The notes beneath the pieces were generated by a model. It was not told the origin of the DNA, did not search any database, and worked only from the letters and a program-made list of their open reading frames with translations. Made by a program: the position numbers and the translations under genes. Below are positions 1-9,475 of a DNA stretch of 41,556 bases, piece after piece (positions within the stretch are counted from its first letter, which is position 1; each line of letters opens with the position of its first letter). Origin of the DNA: Nostoc sp. LPT (GTDB lineage Bacteria > Cyanobacteriota > Cyanobacteriia > Cyanobacteriales > Nostocaceae); assembly GCF_017115165.1 (NCBI RefSeq), contig NZ_JABXKF010000039.1, positions 1 to 41,556 of the forward strand. Direction: 5' to 3'.

Positions 1-56
1 CCAATGCCCAATGCCCAATGCCCAATGCCCAATGCCCAATGCCCAATGCCCAATGA
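1..56. repeat. Heptanucleotide tandem repeat (CCAATGC)n
   Basis: Seven perfect copies of CCAATGC followed by one degenerate copy open the window and stop ten bases before the pilB stop codon. Related units (GGGCATT on the other strand) recur at 5392-5432 and 15366-15405. Short tandem heptamers of this kind are well known in heterocystous cyanobacteria. The repeat sits at the window edge, which fits an assembly breaking in repeat DNA. Confidence 0.9.
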
Positions 57-65
57 CTATTAGTC

Positions 66-2074
66 TTAAAACCGAGGTGTCATACAGTAAGGACAATCCA
101 GCCATTCTTGTTTCAATGTGGCATCGCAACTCCGGCAGGTAAGACCGGTCTTGCGTTTGGCTTTTAACTCTGCTTCCAAACCAGTATTCAGTAAAGGTCA
201 CTCGTTCTACTTCTTCTAGAGTGGTGGAACCTTCACGCACTAAATCCAAACTGTAAGCCAGCAAGGTTTTCATCCCCTCTTCTATTGCAACTTCCTTGAT
301 GCGTTCCGTGGGTGCATCTTCGTTGATCAGAGTTTGCAGGTTTTCGGTGACTCGCATAACTTCATAAACACCACAACGCCCTTTGTAGCCGATTCCATTA
401 CATTTTGGGCAAAGGTGATTTTTGGCTTTGGCATCTGCGATCGCATCTAATGTCAAGGTGTTAGCTTTATAGAAGGTGACTCCCACATCCGAGGAAGCTG
501 ATAGACCATAACGAGCCAGTTCCTCAGTTGTGGGAGTGTAGGGAACACGACATTCAGAACATACACGCCGCACCAAACGTTGAGCTAAAACACCAATTAG
601 GGAACTAGAAACCATGAAAGGCTCAATCCCCATTTCTCCCAAACGAGTGATCGCTCCTGGGGCATCATTAGTATGTAAGGTCGTTAATACTAAGTGACCG
701 GTCAAGGCAGCCTCAATTGCTGTTTTTGCCGTTTTCCTTATCCCGCGTTTCACCCACCAGTAGCACATCTGGATCTTGCCGCAAGAAAGCCCGCAGAGCG
801 GTAGCAAAATCTAGCCCTTTTTCCCGAATCACCTGTACTTGAGTAATCCCTGGAAGACTGTACTCAATTGGGTCTTCCACAGTACTGATATTAATTCCGG
901 GATCGTTCTTTTCTGAGAGGGCAGAATACAGCGAGGTTGTTTTCCCAGAACCAGTTGGCCCAGTCACCAAAATTAGCCCAAAGGGACGGCTAACCATATC
1001 CTTGACAATATCCAAAGTCTCTGGATCGGTAATTAACTTATCTAATCCCAGTTGGGTGGAGGAGTTATCCAAAATCCGCAGCACTACCTTTTCCCCGTAG
1101 CGACTGGGTAAGGTATTCACCCGAAAGTCCACCTTACGTCCCTCAAACAGCCGCCGGATACGTCCATCTTGGGGTAGACGGCGTTCAGCAATGTCTAGAT
1201 TGGAGATGATTTTAAATCGGGCTGTCACCGCCGGGATGATTTTTTTCGGCATTAGGGGGAAAGCTTCACGCAGTACGCCATCTTTCCGAAAGCGAATGCG
1301 TAAGTTTTCTTCTTGTGGTTCGATATGAATGTCAGAAACGCCCTCATGTAAGGCTTTAGCTAGGATTCTATTAACTAGATTGATAACTGGGGCATCCTCT
1401 GCGCCCTTCATCGCTGCCCCCAGATCGGCCTCCATTTCTTCAGGAGCATCTGCAAGATCGAGATTTCCAAGATTTTCTAAATCTTGACTAATATCTGTAG
1501 AGTTTTCTCGTTCTAGGTGCTTCTGCCGAACAGCCACTTCGTCCAAATATTGGTTGATTAGCTGCTGGTAGTCTTCCTGTGTAATCACCATGCGCTGCAA
1601 GGCCAAACCTTGGGGGCGCAAGATGCGGTTCAGGTCATCGGAAGCCTCTAGATTATCTGGAGCAACCATCGCCACTAAAACTGAGGGCGGGGTTTGGTCT
1701 TCGTGTTTTGACAGTGGTACTAAGCGATGACGACGGCAGATATCCACTGGGATGAGGGTTTCAATCAGGTTCCCCATCATCGTGTTGCCAACGGAATTGA
1801 CTTCTGGATCGAGGAATTCAACTCCGTATAGTATTTTCAGTTCAAATAGCTGCTGTTTTTTGTATTGCCTGAGCAACTCAGGTGATAGTTGTTGACCAGT
1901 GATTGACTCTAATACTTCTGTTAAGGGTCTGCCAGATTTGCGGCTTTCAATTAGTGCCTGCCTCATCTGTTCGGTATTGACATAGCCAGATTGCACTAGC
2001 TTGTTGCCAAAGGGCGAAAACTCTGTTCTGGTAGTTAGAGCGGTACTGCGCCGTTGTGCTGACGAGTAAGTCAT
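66..2074 (-). pseudogene. pilB: Type IV pilus assembly ATPase PilB (GspE family), two frameshifts
   Basis: PilB is the cytoplasmic hexameric ATPase that drives type IV pilus extension (motility, DNA uptake). Visible in order: an N-terminal GspE/MshEN-type region, Walker A GPTGSGKTTSLY, the EDPIEY segment, Walker B-like DVLLVGETRD, and a C-terminal zinc-type region ending CRSCDATLKQEWLDCPYC. The reading frame breaks twice. An extra T in the run at 732-735 (plus strand) turns DKETAKTAIEAAL into DKENGKNSN-stop, and an extra A near 186 breaks TGLEAELKAK. Removing both bases restores one frame of about 668 codons with the usual PilB length and no other stop, ending with TAA at 66-68. Either the gene is recently inactivated or these are sequence errors near a contig end; the otherwise perfect conservation favours error or very recent loss. 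pilT and pilC, usual downstream partners, would lie outside the window. Confidence 0.88.
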
Positions 2075-2430
2075 AAATGAGCAATTGAGTAGGGAAACCT
2101 CTGCTTAAAGTATTCCCCTAGTGTGAGATAGAATTCTCATTTACTAAAAAAGTCCTGAGTCATCTAAACAGTGCTGAGTACTGAGTAACGAGTGCTGAGT
2201 CAAAAAAGTAATAATCGCACTGGCTAAACGCCCTTGCAAATTACTCGTTCGGGTTCCCGCCTTAGTGGCGTCTGGGCTAACGCGTTCACCATTTGTCACA
2301 ATAAGAGGACGTTACATCACTTCCAGGAACTTGTCGGCAATAAAATCAGCCTCAGTTGCAAGTCGTGGATGACGACGGTTGCAAGCTGTAGAGATACACT
2401 GCCATAAATAGGATCTGGAATGAGTAGACA
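2075..2430. other. Divergent pilB/grpE intergenic region
   Basis: This 356-base stretch must hold promoters for pilB (leftward) and the grpE cluster (rightward), but I cannot place a convincing -10/-35. It contains a degenerate decamer repeat of the AGTGCTGAGT type at 2171-2202 and a GC-rich imperfect palindrome near 2250-2285 (gcctTAGTGGCgtctgggctaacgc). I see no CIRCE element (TTAGCACTC-N9-GAGTGCTAA), so HrcA control is not supported. No gene is evident. Confidence 0.6.
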
Positions 2431-3177
2431 ATGATCGATGAAAATAAACAGATAAACAATACAAGCCAGCAATTGGGTGAACCAACAGAGGTAAAGCAAG
2501 CAATGAAGAGTGACTCCCCAGCCCACATTAATTTCAATGAACCTGGTAGCGAGGTGACAGAGCAAGTGGCAGCCCAAACAAATATATCAGGCGATACTGC
2601 TGTCAATTCAGAAAATAGCGTCGCTGCAACTGAGAAAACTGGAGTGGAAACAGCAGCTTTGGCAGAATTGACTCAACAAATCGAGTCCGTCAAAACGCAA
2701 CTGGAAGAGCGTAGTACTCAATATATGCGGATTGCCGCTGATTTTGAGAATTACCGGAAACGCACTAGCAAAGAAAAAGAAGACCTAGAGTTGCAGGTGA
2801 AGCGAAATACGATTTTGGAATTGCTGCCAATAGTCGATAATTTTGAGCGGGCGCGATCGCACCTCAAACCGCAATCTGATGCCGAAATGACCATGCACAA
2901 AAGTTACCAAGGCGTTTACAAACAATTAGTAGATAGCCTGAAGCGCTTGGGTGTATCACCAATGCGTCCCGAAGGTCAAGAATTCGATCCTAACCTGCAC
3001 GAAGCAGTAATGCGGGAACCTACGGATGAACATCCTGAAGGAACAGTGTTAGAAGAGTTAGTGCGCGGATATTACTTGGGCGATCGCGTGCTACGCCATG
3101 CAATGGTCAAAGTAGCTGCTCCCAAGGAAGATACACCTTTTGCACCAGAAGATCAGTCGAGTTCAGCCAGCAGTTAA
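2431..3177 (+). CDS. grpE: GrpE nucleotide exchange factor
   Basis: GrpE releases ADP from DnaK and so resets the chaperone cycle in the cytoplasm. The 248-residue protein has an acidic, low-complexity N-terminus (about residues 1-80), then a long helical segment ([20 protein letters not shown]) and the GrpE core with [24 protein letters not shown] and the C-terminal beta domain ending in [20 protein letters not shown], all typical of the family. Length is normal for cyanobacterial GrpE, which has an extended N-terminus. It is first in a grpE-dnaK-dnaJ cluster on the same strand, so regulation with the other chaperones is likely. A hairpin follows at 3187-3232. Confidence 0.96.
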   Translation: MIDENKQINNTSQQLGEPTEVKQAMKSDSPAHINFNEPGSEVTEQVAAQTNISGDTAVNSENSVAATEKTGVETAALAELTQQIESVKTQLEERSTQYMRIAADFENYRKRTSKEKEDLELQVKRNTILELLPIVDNFERARSHLKPQSDAEMTMHKSYQGVYKQLVDSLKRLGVSPMRPEGQEFDPNLHEAVMREPTDEHPEGTVLEELVRGYYLGDRVLRHAMVKVAAPKEDTPFAPEDQSSSASS

Positions 3178-3186
3178 GCTGTAGTC

Positions 3187-3232
3187 GCTCGCCTCGCTGA
3201 CCTCAAGTGCCTGGGTTATAGCAGAGGCGAGC
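3187..3232 (+). terminator. Hairpin after grpE
   Basis: A perfect 9-base inverted repeat, GCTCGCCTC (3187-3195) and GAGGCGAGC (3224-3232), lies ten bases after the grpE stop codon. The 28-base loop and lack of a good T-tract make it a weak or partial terminator, or an mRNA 3' end stabiliser. Confidence 0.4.
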
Positions 3233-3244
3233 ATCATTATTGAG

Positions 3245-3357
3245 GTATGGGATGGAGAGGATGAGGGAGATGAGGGGGATGAGCAGGATGAGGGGGATAA
3301 GGAGGAATTTACTCCCTTATCTCCCTCATCTCCCCCTGCTCCCCTACCTTTCCCATT
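3245..3357. repeat. Purine/pyrimidine mirror element (hairpin repeat)
   Basis: The first half is nearly all purine (repeats of GATGAGGG and GGGAGATGAGGG), the second half is its complement (CTCCCTCATCTCCCC). The halves can fold into a long imperfect hairpin around 3305-3312. Related copies lie at 5431-5542, 15411-15440, inside rsgA (7570-7650) and inside the STAND-WD40 gene (23936-23985). It looks like a dispersed non-coding element. Confidence 0.75.
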
Positions 3358-3429
3358 TCTATATGCTGAAGTTTTGAGCTAGTCTGCGACATATGACAGC
3401 AGAAATATTCAGTAAAAATACTGGCAAAT

Positions 3430-5388
3430 ATGGGAAAAGTTATTGGGATCGACTTAGGCACTACTAACAGTTGCGTCGCAGTTTTGGAGGGTGGTCAACC
3501 ACTTGTGATCTCCAATTCTGAAGGGGGACGAACTACTCCAAGTATTGTGGGATTTGGGAAGAGTGGCGATCGCTTGGTTGGTCAATTGGCAAAGCGCCAA
3601 GCCGTAACTAATGCCGAAAACACAATTTACAGTATTAAACGATTTATCGGGCGGCGTTGGGAAGACACTGAAGTAGAACGCGATCGTGTCCCTTACAACT
3701 GCATCAAAGGTCGAGACGAAACCGTTGATGTCCAAATTCGCTCAAAAAACTATACGCCCCAAGAATTATCCGCGATGATTCTGCAAAAGCTGAAGCAGGA
3801 TGCGGAAAACTTTTTGGGTGAGGAGGTCACTCAAGCAGTGATCACCGTACCAGCATATTTCACAGATGCCCAAAGACAAGCAACTAAAGATGCTGGCACA
3901 ATTGCTGGACTAGAAGTCCTGCGAATTATCAATGAACCAACAGCTGCGGCTTTAGCTTTCGGATTGGAAAAGCAAGACCAAGAGCAGCTAATTTTAGTAT
4001 TTGACTTGGGAGGCGGTACCTTTGACGTATCGATCCTGCAACTTGGGGATGGCGTTTTTGAAGTTAAGGCGACTTGTGGTAACAACCACTTAGGTGGAGA
4101 CGACTTTGATAATGCGATCGTCCTTTGGATGATGGAACGCTTTCAGCAAGAAGAGAAAATCGACCTTTCCCAAGACAAGATGGCATTGCAACGCCTGCGA
4201 GAAGCAGCCGAAAAGGCAAAAATTGAACTCTCCAGTATGGTGAATACCTCCATCAACTTGCCCTTTATCACAGCTGATGACACCGGGCCAAAGCATTTGG
4301 AGATGGAGCTCAGTCGCTCGAAATTTGAAGAACTTGCCGCCAAATTAATTGAAGCGACCATTGAACCAATGATTCAAGCGCTCAAAGATGCGGATCTCAA
4401 GCCACAAGCCATAGATCGGATTATTTTGGTAGGTGGTTCTACCCGTATTCCCGCAGTCCAAAACGCGCTGATTAAGTTTTTCAACGGCAAAGCTCCCGAT
4501 CGCTCCATCAACCCTGACGAAGCCGTAGCATTAGGAGCAGCTATTCAAGCAGGTGTATTGGGTGGTGAAGTCGATAATCTCTTACTACTGGATGTCACCC
4601 CTCTGTCCTTGGGAATTGAAACTTTGGGTGAAGTTTTCACCAAAATCATTGAACGCAACACCACAATTCCTACGAGTAGATCGCAAGTTTTTTCCACAGC
4701 CGTTGATGGACAAACCTCGGTGGAAATTCACATCCTCCAAGGTGAACGGGCGATGTCACGAGATAACAAGAGTCTGGGCAAGTTTCTACTCGCAGGAATT
4801 CCCCCATCTCCCCGTGGTGTACCGCAAATTGAAGTATCCTTTGAAATCGATGTCAACGGCATCCTGAAGGTTTCTGCCCAAGACAAAGGTACAGGTAGAG
4901 AACAGAGTATCAGGATTACCAATACAGGTGGTTTGAGTAACAACGAAGTCGAACGGATGCGCCAAGAGGCAGAACTTTTTGCCGAAGAAGATAGAAGACG
5001 TAAAGAACTGGTTGAACTCAAAAACCAAGCAGATAATTTGTTGTTCAGTTATGAATCCACCATCAAGGATAATAGCAACTTTATCGGCGACCAGATGAAA
5101 ACTTTGGCCAGTGAAAAAGTTGCACAACTCCAAGCTGCAATGATTGACTCCAGCATTTCCACAGTGGAATTTAAGCAGCGCTTAGACGACTTCCAACAAA
5201 CCTTGTTTGCAATTGGTGCTGATGTCTACAATCGAGCTAACAGCCAAACTGATAAGATTGAGGAGGGTTCATCTGGTCACTTTACCCCAGAAGTAGACTC
5301 ACCAATGAATGGCACGCTAATACCGCAATTCAACTTTGATTTTGACGAAGAAAGTACTGCTCAGGCTGATTATGAGGCGATAGATTAG
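3430..5388 (+). CDS. dnaK: Chaperone DnaK (Hsp70)
   Basis: Hsp70 chaperone that binds unfolded segments of cytoplasmic proteins in an ATP-driven cycle with DnaJ and GrpE. The 652 residues begin with the actin-like ATPase domain ([13 protein letters not shown], phosphate loop; [24 protein letters not shown]; roughly residues 1-380), then the substrate-binding beta domain ([11 protein letters not shown], roughly 385-500) and a helical lid (about 510-610). The C-terminus ends in an acidic tail (YEAID) without the EEVD of eukaryotic cytosolic Hsp70. Cyanobacteria carry several dnaK paralogues; linkage to grpE and dnaJ marks this as a heat-shock-cluster copy, but I do not assign a paralogue number. 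The start ATG gives the canonical [11 protein letters not shown]. Confidence 0.97.
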   Translation: MGKVIGIDLGTTNSCVAVLEGGQPLVISNSEGGRTTPSIVGFGKSGDRLVGQLAKRQAVTNAENTIYSIKRFIGRRWEDTEVERDRVPYNCIKGRDETVDVQIRSKNYTPQELSAMILQKLKQDAENFLGEEVTQAVITVPAYFTDAQRQATKDAGTIAGLEVLRIINEPTAAALAFGLEKQDQEQLILVFDLGGGTFDVSILQLGDGVFEVKATCGNNHLGGDDFDNAIVLWMMERFQQEEKIDLSQDKMALQRLREAAEKAKIELSSMVNTSINLPFITADDTGPKHLEMELSRSKFEELAAKLIEATIEPMIQALKDADLKPQAIDRIILVGGSTRIPAVQNALIKFFNGKAPDRSINPDEAVALGAAIQAGVLGGEVDNLLLLDVTPLSLGIETLGEVFTKIIERNTTIPTSRSQVFSTAVDGQTSVEIHILQGERAMSRDNKSLGKFLLAGIPPSPRGVPQIEVSFEIDVNGILKVSAQDKGTGREQSIRITNTGGLSNNEVERMRQEAELFAEEDRRRKELVELKNQADNLLFSYESTIKDNSNFIGDQMKTLASEKVAQLQAAMIDSSISTVEFKQRLDDFQQTLFAIGADVYNRANSQTDKIEEGSSGHFTPEVDSPMNGTLIPQFNFDFDEESTAQADYEAID

Positions 5389-6098
5389 GGGTTGGGCATT
5401 GGGCATGGAGCATTGGCCAAACAGGGCATTGAGAAGAGACAAGGTAGACAAGGGAGATGGAGGAAATAAGGGAGATATAGGAATTTGTTTCTTAACCTCC
5501 TCATCCCCCTCATCCCCTTATCTCCCCTGCTCCCCACTCTCCTAAGTTGCAAATTTTTATTAAGATATTTTAATATATCTAAATATTTAGATTTAGCGAA
5601 GTTTCACAAGACCCCAGCGGTTTGCTAGATTGTAGAAGCAAATTACTTTGGGCTAGGCAATGTGCAAGTTCAAAGCCAATCCAAAGCATAAGGGTGGTTT
5701 TCCACACCTAATGGTGCGGCTAGCCCCTCTGGTTGATGGGCGAGTTTTCCTCTCCTACGTAGCACAATTGTAAAAGAGACAGCCGACTCGGCAGTGAGAA
5801 GTCTGAGCAAAGGCTTACAACCAGATCCTAACTTCTATAGCTTTTGTCGTCTCCCACGAGGAAAGCACCTGTTGCTCAAGATTTGTCGGTGATTTTTGTA
5901 AAAGGTAAAGGGTAAAATCAGTTATTAACAAAAATTAATTTTATCTTCTGCCTGCCCTCCGGCAAGCCGCCCTCTAAAGGATAATGTTTTGCTCTTGCAT
6001 ATCTGTAGGCAAAACACTTAATCCATAGGGTAGCAAGTGACCGTGAATGACGTTCTACTGACTTCTGCTTTCTTCCTTCTAACTTTTACCTTTGCTAT
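5389..6098 (+). other. Long dnaK-dnaJ spacer with repeat and possible structured RNA
   Basis: A 710-base spacer with no plausible gene. 5392-5432 holds GGGCATT-type heptamers and 5431-5542 a purine/pyrimidine hairpin element. From about 5585 to 5900 the DNA is of mixed composition and rich in complementary segments: GGGCTAG (5650-5656) with CTAGCCC (5720-5726), TCTGGTTG (5728-5735) with CAACCAGA (5818-5825), GAGAC (5776-5780) with GTCTC (5849-5853), and a local hairpin GTGG-tttt-CCAC (5694-5705). That suggests a small RNA gene or a folded dnaJ leader. I do not recognise the family. An AT-rich stretch at 5545-5590 could hold a promoter for it. Confidence 0.45.
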
Positions 6099-7226
6099 AT
6101 GGCCCGCGACTATTATGAAATCCTGGGTGTCTCTCGTGACACTGACAAAGAAGAAATCAAACAAGCCTATCGCCGTCTAGCCCGGAAGTATCACCCAGAT
6201 GTGAACAAAGAACCGGGGGCGGAGGATCGCTTTAAAGAAATTAACCGCGCTTATGAGGTGCTCTCAGAACCCGAAACCCGCGCTCGTTACGATCGCTTTG
6301 GTCCAGAAGGTGTATCTGGTGCTGGTGCGGGCTTTCAAGATGTCGGCGATATGGGTGGTTTTGCCGATATCTTTGAAAGCATTTTTAGTGGCTTTGCTGG
6401 CGGTATGGGTAATCCCACGCAACAAAGACGGCGTAGTGGGCCTGCTAGGGGTGATGACCTGCGGCTAGACCTGAAGTTAGACTTTCGGGAAGCGATATTT
6501 GGTGGCGAAAAAGAAATTCGCATTTCCCATCTAGAAAATTGTGAAGTTTGTAGCGGTTCTGGTGCTAAACCTGGAACCCGCCCTCGGACTTGTTCGACTT
6601 GTGGCGGTTCGGCTCAAGTACGCCGTGTAACTAGAACACCCTTTGGCAGTTTCACCCAAGTCTCGACTTGTCCCACCTGTAATGGCACAGGGATGGTAAT
6701 TGAAGATAAGTGTGATGCGTGTGATGGTAAGGGCGCAAATCAAGTCACAAAAAAACTCAAAATTACCATTCCAGCTGGGGTGGATAATGGTACGCGTTTG
6801 CGGATTTCTAGTGAAGGAGATGCTGGTCAACGTAGTGGCCCTCCTGGGGATTTATACGTTTACTTGTTCGTGAATGAGGACGAGGAATTTCAACGCGATG
6901 GGATTAATATTCTCTCGGAAATCAAAGTTAGCTACCTGCAAGCGATTTTAGGTTGTCGGTTAGAGGTAGATACAGTAGATGGGCCAGTAGAACTAATCAT
7001 TCCAGCTGGAACTCAGCCGAATACAGTAATGAAATTGGAAAATCGTGGTGTACCTCGCTTGGGTAATCCCGTAAGTCGTGGGGATCACATGCTGAACGTA
7101 TTAATTGATATTCCCAATAAAGTCACCCCAGAGGAGAGGGAACTGCTGGAGAAGCTAGCTAAAATTAAGGGGGATCGGACTGGTAAAGGTGGTTTAGAAG
7201 GATTTTTGGGAAATTTATTTAAGTGA
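6099..7226 (+). CDS. dnaJ: Chaperone DnaJ (Hsp40, class A)
   Basis: Co-chaperone that delivers substrates to DnaK and stimulates its ATPase. The 375 residues show an N-terminal J domain with the essential HPD (KYHPDVN, about residue 33), a Gly/Phe-rich linker ([15 protein letters not shown]), the four zinc-binding CxxCxGxG-type repeats ([32 protein letters not shown], about residues 148-215) and the C-terminal substrate-binding domain. All modules of a full-length class A DnaJ are present. The gene is separated from dnaK by an unusually long spacer, so it may have its own promoter; its stop codon overlaps the next start, coupling it to the TusA-like gene and rsgA. Confidence 0.96.
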   Translation: MARDYYEILGVSRDTDKEEIKQAYRRLARKYHPDVNKEPGAEDRFKEINRAYEVLSEPETRARYDRFGPEGVSGAGAGFQDVGDMGGFADIFESIFSGFAGGMGNPTQQRRRSGPARGDDLRLDLKLDFREAIFGGEKEIRISHLENCEVCSGSGAKPGTRPRTCSTCGGSAQVRRVTRTPFGSFTQVSTCPTCNGTGMVIEDKCDACDGKGANQVTKKLKITIPAGVDNGTRLRISSEGDAGQRSGPPGDLYVYLFVNEDEEFQRDGINILSEIKVSYLQAILGCRLEVDTVDGPVELIIPAGTQPNTVMKLENRGVPRLGNPVSRGDHMLNVLIDIPNKVTPEERELLEKLAKIKGDRTGKGGLEGFLGNLFK

Positions 7227-7483
7227 TGATGCCCTCTTCTGTTTCAACTCCCGATGCTCAACTTGATTTACGCGGCACCCCTTGCCCGATTAATTTCGTG
7301 CGGACAAAACTACGTCTAGAGAAAATGCCATTGGGAGGTTTGCTAGAAGTCTGGTTAGACCCTGGTGAACCGATTGAGCAGGTTCCTGATAGTCTGACAA
7401 TGGCAGGTTATCAAGTGGAACAAATTACAGACTGCACTAATTATTTTTCTCTGTTAGTGCGCCGTCCAGTTGCTGGCCAATGA
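7226..7483 (+). CDS. TusA/SirA-like sulfurtransferase-family protein
   Basis: Small protein (85 residues from the ATG at 7226; a GTG at 7223 and an ATG at 7229 are alternatives) of the TusA fold. The family carries sulfur as a cysteine persulfide for tRNA thiolation and cofactor synthesis. LDLRGTPCPINFVRTKL contains the hallmark Cys followed by Pro, although the usual CPxP is CPIN here. The ATG shares a base with the dnaJ stop codon, and the gene's own stop overlaps the rsgA start (ATGA), so the three genes look translationally coupled. Its exact sulfur acceptor cannot be told from sequence. Confidence 0.85.
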   Translation: MMPSSVSTPDAQLDLRGTPCPINFVRTKLRLEKMPLGGLLEVWLDPGEPIEQVPDSLTMAGYQVEQITDCTNYFSLLVRRPVAGQ

Positions 7484-8601
7484 CAGGGGAAAATTTTGCC
7501 GCAACTGGACAGTTATTGGGTACGGTGGTGGCTGTACAGGCTAATTTTTACCGAGTACAGCTAGATCGAGAGGATGGGGAGATAAGGGAGATGAGGGAGA
7601 TGAGGGAGCAAGATCCTCCTCATCTTCCCTATCCCCCTGATCTTTTCCTCCTCTGTACCCGGAGAACACGTCTGAAAAAAATCGGACAACAGGTGATGGT
7701 AGGCGATCGCGTTGTGGTAGAACCAGATTGGGCTGGGGGACGGGGTGCGATCGCTGAGGTTTTACCCCGCCAAAGCGAATTAGATCGTCCGGCGATCGCC
7801 AATGTCAACCAAATTCTATTGGTATTTGCCGTTGCCGATCCACCTTTGGAACCTTATCAACTGAGTCGGTTTCTCATTAAAGCTGAGTCTACTGGCTTAG
7901 ATGTGCTTTTATGTTTGAATAAAAGTGATTTAATTTCATCGCCGGAACAACAACAAGTTAGCGATCGCCTGCTCGGTTGGGGCTATCAACCAATATTTAT
8001 CAGCGTTAAAGATGGTATAAATACCGACCAAGCGGCCAAATATTTGAGTAATAAAATTACTGTAATCGCTGGGCCTTCTGGTGTCGGTAAATCCAGTCTG
8101 ATTAATACGTTGATTGACTCTCTTGAGCTGCGAGTCGGAGAAGTTTCTGGTAAACTAGCTCGTGGTCGTCATACCACTCGCCATATAGAATTATTTGAGT
8201 TACCTAGCGGTGGTTTACTGGCAGATACTCCCGGTTTTAATCAGCCGGATATGGATTGTATACCAGAAGAATTAATCCATTATTTCCCAGAAGCAAGAAA
8301 GCGGTTAGCAGTTGCTAGCTGTCGGTTTAGTGATTGTCTGCATCGAGACGAGCCTGAGTGTGCGGTGCGGGGAGACTGGGAACGATATGAACATTATTTA
8401 GAATTTTTGGACGCTGCGATCGCTCATCAAACACAGCTACACCAACAAGCCGATCCAGAATCTACCATGAAGTTAAAAAGCAAAAGCAAAGGCAAAGGGC
8501 AGAGTCAATACGAACCCAAGTTAGAAAGTAAAAAATATCGCCGGATTTCCCGGAAGACTCAGTTACAAGACTTGCAGGAGTTATATCGGGATGAAGAATA
8601 A
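7480..8601 (+). CDS. rsgA: Ribosome small subunit-dependent GTPase RsgA
   Basis: Circularly permuted GTPase that checks late maturation of the 30S subunit. Order seen: N-terminal OB-fold region (about residues 10-85), G4 NKSD (about 146), G1 P-loop GPSGVGKSS (about 198), G3 DTPG (about 249), then the zinc region CRFSDCLHRDEPEC (about 281-294) and a basic lysine-rich tail. The OB fold carries an extra stretch of about 22-25 residues (roughly 31-57, EIREMREMREQDPPHLPYPP) encoded by the purine/pyrimidine repeat seen elsewhere between genes; the flanking residues YRVQLD and LLCTRRTRLKKIG read as a normal RsgA. So a repeat element was apparently inserted in frame. Start ATG overlaps the upstream stop as ATGA. 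Confidence 0.93.
   Translation: MTGENFAATGQLLGTVVAVQANFYRVQLDREDGEIREMREMREQDPPHLPYPPDLFLLCTRRTRLKKIGQQVMVGDRVVVEPDWAGGRGAIAEVLPRQSELDRPAIANVNQILLVFAVADPPLEPYQLSRFLIKAESTGLDVLLCLNKSDLISSPEQQQVSDRLLGWGYQPIFISVKDGINTDQAAKYLSNKITVIAGPSGVGKSSLINTLIDSLELRVGEVSGKLARGRHTTRHIELFELPSGGLLADTPGFNQPDMDCIPEELIHYFPEARKRLAVASCRFSDCLHRDEPECAVRGDWERYEHYLEFLDAAIAHQTQLHQQADPESTMKLKSKSKGKGQSQYEPKLESKKYRRISRKTQLQDLQELYRDEE
7570..7650 (+). repeat. Purine/pyrimidine repeat inside rsgA
   Basis: The first half repeats GGGAGATGAGG-type units and the second half is CTCATC/CCC-rich, matching the intergenic elements at 3245-3357 and 5431-5542. It is in frame within the OB-fold part of rsgA and adds a charged then Pro-rich segment. 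Confidence 0.75.
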
Positions 8602-8606
8602 GGAGC

Positions 8607-8635
8607 GCGATGTTTACGACGGGCTGCGCCTACGC
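8607..8635. repeat. Dispersed palindromic repeat (GCGATG...CTACGC type)
   Basis: A copy of a 26-29-base element that runs from GCGATG through TACGACGGGC to GCCTACGC. Further copies in either orientation are at 10051-10079, 13260-13288, 29437-29465, 32996-33024, 38932-38957 and 39374-39399. All are between genes or at gene edges. It resembles a REP-type repeat family common in Nostoc-like genomes. Confidence 0.8.
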
Positions 8636-8693
8636 ATTCATAATCCAAAGGTTGGTCACGATAGCATAGATACAAACAGAAAAAGTATCTTGT

Positions 8694-9431
8694 ATGTCTC
8701 AGCCCATTGCCAACACCCCTATACAAGCTGTCACTGAAAGTATAATTTTCCCACCAGGTGATATCTATAGTGATGAACCCCCCTTGGAATCTGATTTACA
8801 CCGCGAACAAATTGATTTACTTATCCGCCTGATTAAATGGTGGTGGCGCGATCGTCAGGATTTTTATGCTACCGGCAACCTGACGATCTATTTCAGTCCT
8901 AACCAGAAAAAGTCAGAAGAATTTCGAGGCCCTGATTTCTTTGTGGTTTTAGATACAGAGAAAAAAGACCGCAAAAGCTGGGTTGTGTGGCAAGAAGACG
9001 GCAAATACCCCAATGTAATTATTGAGCTATTATCTAATTCCACTGCCTCGGTTGATAAAGCTTTAAAAAAGCAAATTTACCAGAATACATTTCGCACTCC
9101 AGATTACTTTTGGTTTGACCCAAATAACCTAGAATTACAGGGATTTCACATACTTGATGGGCAATATCAAGAAATTGTACCCACTGAGTCGGGTTGGTTG
9201 TGGAGTCAGCAATTAGGGCTGTATTTAGGAGTTGAGTCTGGTAAATTACGCTTTTTTACACCCGATGGGCAACTGGTGATGTTGCCAGAGGAAGAATCAA
9301 ACCAACAGTTACAGCAAGCAAACCAACAGTTACAGCAAGCAAATCAACAATTAGAACAAGAACGTCAACGGGCTGCAATATTGGCAGAACGCTTACGAGC
9401 CGCAGGTATTGACCCTGAACAAATATTCTGA
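8694..9431 (+). CDS. Uma2 family protein (DUF820, PD-(D/E)XK-like)
   Basis: A 245-residue member of the Uma2/DUF820 family, which is strongly expanded in filamentous cyanobacteria and has a restriction-endonuclease-like fold; biological targets are unknown. Core motifs are visible: GPDFFVVLD (acidic residue), WEDGKYPNVIIELLS (E in the second strand), then YFWFDPNNLELQGF. The C-terminus is a coiled coil with two direct repeats of QQLQQAN followed by the typical family ending RLRAAGIDPEQI. It follows rsgA after a 92-base gap with a dispersed repeat. One of five Uma2 genes in the window. Confidence 0.9.
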   Translation: MSQPIANTPIQAVTESIIFPPGDIYSDEPPLESDLHREQIDLLIRLIKWWWRDRQDFYATGNLTIYFSPNQKKSEEFRGPDFFVVLDTEKKDRKSWVVWQEDGKYPNVIIELLSNSTASVDKALKKQIYQNTFRTPDYFWFDPNNLELQGFHILDGQYQEIVPTESGWLWSQQLGLYLGVESGKLRFFTPDGQLVMLPEEESNQQLQQANQQLQQANQQLEQERQRAAILAERLRAAGIDPEQIF

Positions 9432-9475
9432 AAAATAGAATTTTATCTCTAAACTAGACATGGGAAAATCGTGCT

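Noticed and set aside
2075..2430. CIRCE operator for the chaperone cluster
   Set aside because: No TTAGCACTC-N9-GAGTGCTAA pattern; the GAGTGCTGAG strings belong to the decamer repeat.
2312..2606. Genes on the minus strand opposite grpE
   Set aside because: Hydrophobic low-complexity frames antisense to the conserved GrpE code; no family pattern or ribosome site.
5858..5865. RNase P RNA (GAGGAAAG string)
   Set aside because: The conserved continuation (GTCCGGGC) and the distal ACAGAAACA-type region are missing; the match is eight bases only.
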